A stretch of 9,551 nt of DNA, from assembly GCA_028279995.1 (NCBI GenBank), contig JANQMQ010000723.1, forward strand, positions 1-9,551. The letters run 5' to 3'. The DNA is from Candidatus Phaeomarinibacter sp. (GTDB lineage Bacteria; Pseudomonadota; Alphaproteobacteria; CGMCC-115125). Below the pieces are notes generated by a model. The model made no database searches. It had not been told where the DNA came from and saw nothing but the letters and a program-made list of their open reading frames with translations. Positions 6,542 to 9,551 of this stretch are shown here, in pieces (positions within the stretch are counted from its first letter, which is position 1; each line of letters opens with the position of its first letter). A program made the translations under genes and the position numbers.

Positions 6542-6707
6542 GGCAGTATCCAGTCTCCGATCCCAAGAACTGCATTTGACCGATTGACGCCATGATTTGA
6601 AGGTGCGAATGAGCGCGTTCAAACGTGATGGTTCGGGATCGTATGGTGTTTGCACATCGGCCCTCTGCCAGCTTCCACATCCCTTTCTGACAGCAAAGTG
6701 AGGGCGC
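6542..6707 (+). other. Intergenic region before the oxidoreductase fusion
   Basis: A 166-bp gap. TTGACC (6576-6581) and TTGACG (6584-6589) resemble -35 boxes, and TTGAA (6597-6601) / TTCAA (6618-6622) form a loose inverted repeat. No clear -10 box is seen. The ribosome binding site GAGGG at 6700-6704 lies 3 nt before the ATG of the fusion gene. No terminator for the hydrolase gene is evident, so both genes may share a transcript. Confidence 0.35.
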
Positions 6708-8741
6708 ATGTCCGATCTCTCATGGGGTATCCTCGGCACAGGATCTATTGCACAGGCTTTTGCACGTGCGGTTGCCAAGAGCAGTTCTGGCACCCTCGCC
6801 CGCGTCGGCAGCCGGGCCGCTGATACGGCGCAGGCATTTGTCGACAAACTAAAAGCGGATGAGAACGCGCAGGTTGCCTCCGGAGCAGAAGGGTTTACAG
6901 CCTCAGGGGACTATGAGGCACTGCTTGCAGATCCTGCGGTCGATGCCATCTACATCGCCACACCTCACACAAGCCATGCACAATGGGCCATCCGTGCGGC
7001 TGAAGCCGGCAAGCACGTGCTCGTTGAAAAGCCTGCGGCACTGAACCATGCCGACACCATGGCCATGGTGGAAGCTGCTCGTGAAGCTGGTGTGTTCTTC
7101 ATGGAAGCGTTCATGTACCGGCTTGCGCCACAGACGCGCAAACTTGTGGACATGATTGAAGCAGGTGACATCGGCCGTGTTCGGATGATCGAGGCGAGCT
7201 TCGGCTTCCATGCGCCATTTGATGCTTCGTCCCGCCTGTTCGCCAATGATCTGGGCGGTGGCGGCCTGATGGATGTTGGCCTTTATCCGGTCTCCATGGC
7301 GCGGCTGGTGGCCGGCGCCAACACAAAGAACGGGTTTGCTGATCCCGTCTCCGTTGCCGGATCGGCACGGCTGGGCGAAACCGGTGTTGATGAGTGGGCT
7401 GCCGCCCTGCTGACCTTTGAGGGTGGTGTCCTGGCACAGGTCTCAACAGCTGTGTCAGCCTGGCTGCCCAACACGGTGAACATATTCGGCGAAACCGGAT
7501 CACTGCATGTAAACGGCCCCTGGCATGCCGCAGGTGTTGAAGGTGGCACATCCACCATCGAGCTGCGCCGCTTCGGCAAGCCGCCACAGACCATCGAAGT
7601 GGCCCAGGACAAGTGGCTGTATGAGATCGAAGCCGACCACGTGGCGGAGTGCATCGCCAAAGGCCTGACCGAAAGCCCGCTGGTGCCGATTGCTGACACC
7701 CTGGGGAACATGCGCACCCTCGATCAATGGCGCGATACGGCCCGCTTCCGTTTTGCCGCAGAAGGCTCCAAGGCGCCCTGGCCGACTGCAAACCACCTGC
7801 CGCTTGCCGTCAAACCGGAGGCGCCCATGCAGAGGCGCACAATCGACGGCGTCGCCAATCCCGTGTCTGCCCTCATCATGGGATGCGACAACCAGACAGC
7901 CATGCCGCACGCTTCCGTCCAGTTTGATGATTTCATCATGCAGGGTGGCAACTGCTTTGATACCGCCCATCTGTATGGCGACGGCATCATGGAGCGCCTG
8001 TTGGGCACCTGGATGGAAGACCGGGGTATCCGGGATGACGTGGTGCTGATCTGCAAGGGGGCACACACACCGGATTGCCGCCCTGATGCTGTCCGCCCGC
8101 AACTTGAAGAGAGCCTTGAGCGATTGCGGACAGATCGTGCCGACATCTATTTCCTGCATCGCGATGACCCGCAGGTCCCAATCGGTGAATGGGTCGACCT
8201 GCTCAACGAGCTGAAAGACGAAGGCAGGATAAGCGTCTTCGGCGGCTCCAACTGGTCCATGGAGCGTATGGCGGACGCCAATGCCTACGCGGCGGCTAAC
8301 GGCAAGCAGGGCTTTGGGGTTCTTTCCAACAATTTCTCACTGGCCCGCATGAACAATCCCATCTGGCCGGGCGTCATGGCGTGCTCAGATGATGACTACC
8401 GGACCTGGCTGGAGGACACCGGCACTGCCCTGTTCTCCTGGTCGTCGCAGGCACGCGGTTTCTTTACGGACCGGGCAGGCCCCGACATCAAGACCGATCA
8501 TGATCTGGTGCACGCCTTCTATAGCGACGACAACTTCGAGCGCCGCCGCCGCGCCTATGAACTGGCGGAGAAGAAGGGTGTCCATCCCATGACCATTGCA
8601 CTTGCCTATGTGTTGGCTCAGAAGATGCCCACATGCGCCCTGGTCGGACCGCGCACCCTTTCCGAGTTGCGCACATCACTCGCAGTGTTCACCGTCGAAT
8701 TGACGCCTGAAGAAGCGGCATGGCTCGACCTTCGGGCGTGA
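6708..8741 (+). CDS. Fusion of a Gfo/Idh/MocA-family oxidoreductase with an aldo/keto reductase
   Basis: One open frame of 677 residues holds two complete NAD(P)-dependent enzymes. Residues 1 to about 345 form a Gfo/Idh/MocA dehydrogenase. They show the Rossmann glycines G7, G10 and G12 (WGILGTGSIAQ), the catalytic EKP at 107-109 with Lys108, MEAFMYRLAP at 132-141, and GGGGLMDVGLYP at 183-194 with Tyr193. The last two motifs are like those of dihydrodiol dehydrogenase and glucose-fructose oxidoreductase relatives. After a linker of about 30 residues, 374-677 form an aldo/keto reductase. Its full catalytic tetrad is D418, Y423 (FDTAHLYG), K450 (LICKGAH) and H484 (FLHRDD), with GGSNW near 512-516 and the cofactor-binding GPRTLSEL at 647-654. 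There is no signal peptide, so it is cytoplasmic. A sugar or cyclitol substrate is likely from the families, but none can be named. Coupled redox with cofactor recycling is inference. The neighbours are a hydrolase upstream and a convergent glutathione S-transferase. Confidence 0.92.
   Translation: MSDLSWGILGTGSIAQAFARAVAKSSSGTLARVGSRAADTAQAFVDKLKADENAQVASGAEGFTASGDYEALLADPAVDAIYIATPHTSHAQWAIRAAEAGKHVLVEKPAALNHADTMAMVEAAREAGVFFMEAFMYRLAPQTRKLVDMIEAGDIGRVRMIEASFGFHAPFDASSRLFANDLGGGGLMDVGLYPVSMARLVAGANTKNGFADPVSVAGSARLGETGVDEWAAALLTFEGGVLAQVSTAVSAWLPNTVNIFGETGSLHVNGPWHAAGVEGGTSTIELRRFGKPPQTIEVAQDKWLYEIEADHVAECIAKGLTESPLVPIADTLGNMRTLDQWRDTARFRFAAEGSKAPWPTANHLPLAVKPEAPMQRRTIDGVANPVSALIMGCDNQTAMPHASVQFDDFIMQGGNCFDTAHLYGDGIMERLLGTWMEDRGIRDDVVLICKGAHTPDCRPDAVRPQLEESLERLRTDRADIYFLHRDDPQVPIGEWVDLLNELKDEGRISVFGGSNWSMERMADANAYAAANGKQGFGVLSNNFSLARMNNPIWPGVMACSDDDYRTWLEDTGTALFSWSSQARGFFTDRAGPDIKTDHDLVHAFYSDDNFERRRRAYELAEKKGVHPMTIALAYVLAQKMPTCALVGPRTLSELRTSLAVFTVELTPEEAAWLDLRA
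7817..7829 (+). promoter_or_regulatory. Internal ribosome binding site and in-frame ATG at the start of the aldo/keto reductase domain
   Basis: GGAGG at 7817-7821 lies 5 nt before an in-frame ATG at 7827 (Met374 of the fusion). The protein from this ATG begins Met-Gln-Arg-Arg-Thr and reaches VSALIMG, matching how stand-alone aldo/keto reductases begin. Initiation here would give a separate 304-residue enzyme ending at 8741. The match is stronger than the site in front of the full-length gene. Confidence 0.45.
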
Positions 8742-8754
8742 CGGTGCTGCCGTC
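8740..8754 (+). terminator. Weak hairpin overlapping the stop of the fusion gene
   Basis: GACGG, a TGCTG loop, then CCGTC gives a perfect 5-bp stem that starts inside the TGA stop codon. No T-run follows, so it is at best a poor intrinsic terminator in the 63-bp gap between the two convergent genes. Confidence 0.2.
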
Positions 8755-8804
8755 GGCGTCTGGTTGGCCAGCCCAGTGAATTGGCCGCTCGTTGATTGAG
8801 GTCC

Positions 8805-9473
8805 TCAGGCCACCCGCGTCTTGGCAAACAGCGGCGCATCTTCCTCGATCAAGGGCTTGAACGAAGGCCGCGCAAGGATCCGCTCCACGTAGGCAGCGAG
8901 TGTCGGCCATTTGGCAGCGTCGGGCTTGAATCCCGCATGCTGCAGATTGACGAAGTGCGTTGCCACCGAGATATCAGCGATCGTGAGCCCCTCGCCCACC
9001 AGATACTCGCTGTCACCAAGCTCCCTGGTCAGATAGTCGAAGATCACCGGCATGCGTTCGGTCATAGTCTTGTTAGCAGCATCCGTGTCCTGGTCCTTGC
9101 CCATCAGCGCCGCCAGGGCGATCGGACGAAAGACGCCCATGCCAACCGCACCTGCAATTTCAGTGTCTGCATATTCCTCAAACCAGCATGCCCGGCCGCG
9201 CTCAAAGCTGTCCTGGGGGTAAAGGGATGGTGACTGCACCAACTGTTCAGCAAACACACATATGGCTGATGAATCCGCGATGGTGTTTGGCTCGGCCCGC
9301 TCAGTATCGCGCAACACCGGAATGCGCTTGAGGGGACTGATCTCGGTAAACCAGTCAGGGGCTGGAAAGATGTTCACGTTCTCAAGTGTGTAGTCGATGC
9401 TCTTTTCAGCAAAAACTGCGCGCACCTTGCGTACGAAGGGTGACGGACCCATGCCGTAGATGATCAAAGCCAT
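8805..9473 (-). CDS. Glutathione S-transferase family protein
   Basis: Predicted cytosolic glutathione S-transferase of 222 residues, the usual length. The N-terminal thioredoxin-like domain (about 1-80) starts with LIIYGMGPSPFVRKV. Ser11 sits where Ser-type GSTs carry their catalytic residue. KRIPVL at 49-54 supplies the conserved cis-proline (Pro52), and the IADSSAI stretch (65-71, with Asp67-Ser68) binds the glutamyl part of glutathione. The all-helical C-terminal domain (about 90-215) has GLTIADIS at 162-169, the N-capping box of the core helix. The substrate is unknown; conjugation, dehalogenation, isomerisation or peroxide reduction all occur in the family. The ATG at 9473 starts at the canonical point two residues before the first strand, although no good ribosome binding site is visible. 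It converges on the fusion gene, with stop codons 63 bp apart, so the two genes are not in one operon. Confidence 0.93.
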   Translation of the reverse strand: MALIIYGMGPSPFVRKVRAVFAEKSIDYTLENVNIFPAPDWFTEISPLKRIPVLRDTERAEPNTIADSSAICVFAEQLVQSPSLYPQDSFERGRACWFEEYADTEIAGAVGMGVFRPIALAALMGKDQDTDAANKTMTERMPVIFDYLTRELGDSEYLVGEGLTIADISVATHFVNLQHAGFKPDAAKWPTLAAYVERILARPSFKPLIEEDAPLFAKTRVA

Positions 9474-9540
9474 TGAGGGGAACTCGCTATGTTGTTGGCT
9501 GCAGGTGGGATGTGGTCAGTCGTGAGTGTGAGGATCGCAC

Positions 9541-9551
9541 ATGCACTTGGC
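9541..9551 (+). CDS. Possible start of a divergent gene cut off by the window edge
   Basis: An ATG at 9541 is preceded by GAGGA at 9530-9534 with a 6-nt spacer, a good ribosome binding site. Only three codons are visible (Met-His-Leu), so nothing can be said about the product. It would be divergent from the GST gene, with a 67-bp gap between the two starts. Confidence 0.25.

Noticed and set aside
5837..6847. 336-codon open frame on the minus strand across the hydrolase gene and into the fusion gene
   Set aside because: It overlaps two well-supported genes on the opposite strand, crosses their intergenic gap and shows no recognisable motif. It is a shadow of GC-rich coding sequence.
7111..8159. 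Long minus-strand open frames (226 and 219 codons) antisense to the fusion gene
   Set aside because: The plus-strand frame here carries the catalytic motifs of both oxidoreductases. The antisense translations are Arg/Pro/Ser-rich and look like shadows.
8764..8786. GGCCA/TGGCC stem between the convergent genes as a bidirectional terminator
   Set aside because: The stem is only 5 bp, the loop is long, GGCC is self-complementary and there is no T-run on either strand.

Overview
This window looks like chromosomal DNA from a free-living alphaproteobacterium. The lineage is inferred from moderately GC-rich coding sequence, the glmU-glmS gene order and the style of the SPOR lipoprotein; no rRNA or other marker gene confirms it. 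There are eight well or moderately supported protein genes. I see no tRNA, rRNA, CRISPR array, insertion sequence or phage gene.

Left part (1-4281, all on the minus strand). In transcription order: a small single-pass membrane protein of unknown function; a large membrane-anchored nucleotide-sugar dehydratase of the WbpM/CapD/PglF type; glmU (bifunctional UDP-GlcNAc synthesis enzyme); and the first 128 codons of glmS (glucosamine-6-phosphate synthase), which runs off the left edge. GlmS makes glucosamine-6-phosphate. GlmU makes UDP-GlcNAc. The dehydratase family typically uses UDP-GlcNAc to start synthesis of modified sugars for surface polysaccharide or protein glycosylation. The order therefore reads as precursor supply next to a precursor consumer. 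glmU and glmS are 3 nt apart and surely co-transcribed. The 142-bp gap between the dehydratase gene and glmU leaves room for a separate promoter.

Middle (4282-5665). A divergent intergenic region, rich in short inverted and direct repeats, separates the minus-strand block from a plus-strand gene for a lipoprotein with a coiled coil and a C-terminal peptidoglycan-binding SPOR domain. An AT-rich spacer follows. It holds a perfect 8-bp-arm inverted repeat, a GGCATGCC palindrome and a TTCG-loop hairpin just before the next gene.

Right part (5666-9551). A plus-strand alpha/beta hydrolase with a full Ser-Asp-His triad is followed by a 677-residue fusion of a Gfo/Idh/MocA oxidoreductase to a complete aldo/keto reductase. 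A glutathione S-transferase gene converges on it from the minus strand. A possible divergent gene start lies at the extreme right edge.

The most interesting feature is the two-enzyme fusion. Both halves keep their catalytic residues. A strong ribosome binding site and an ATG lie in frame exactly where a stand-alone aldo/keto reductase would begin, so the second enzyme may also be made alone from the same message. Nothing else in the window amounts to a clear new system.
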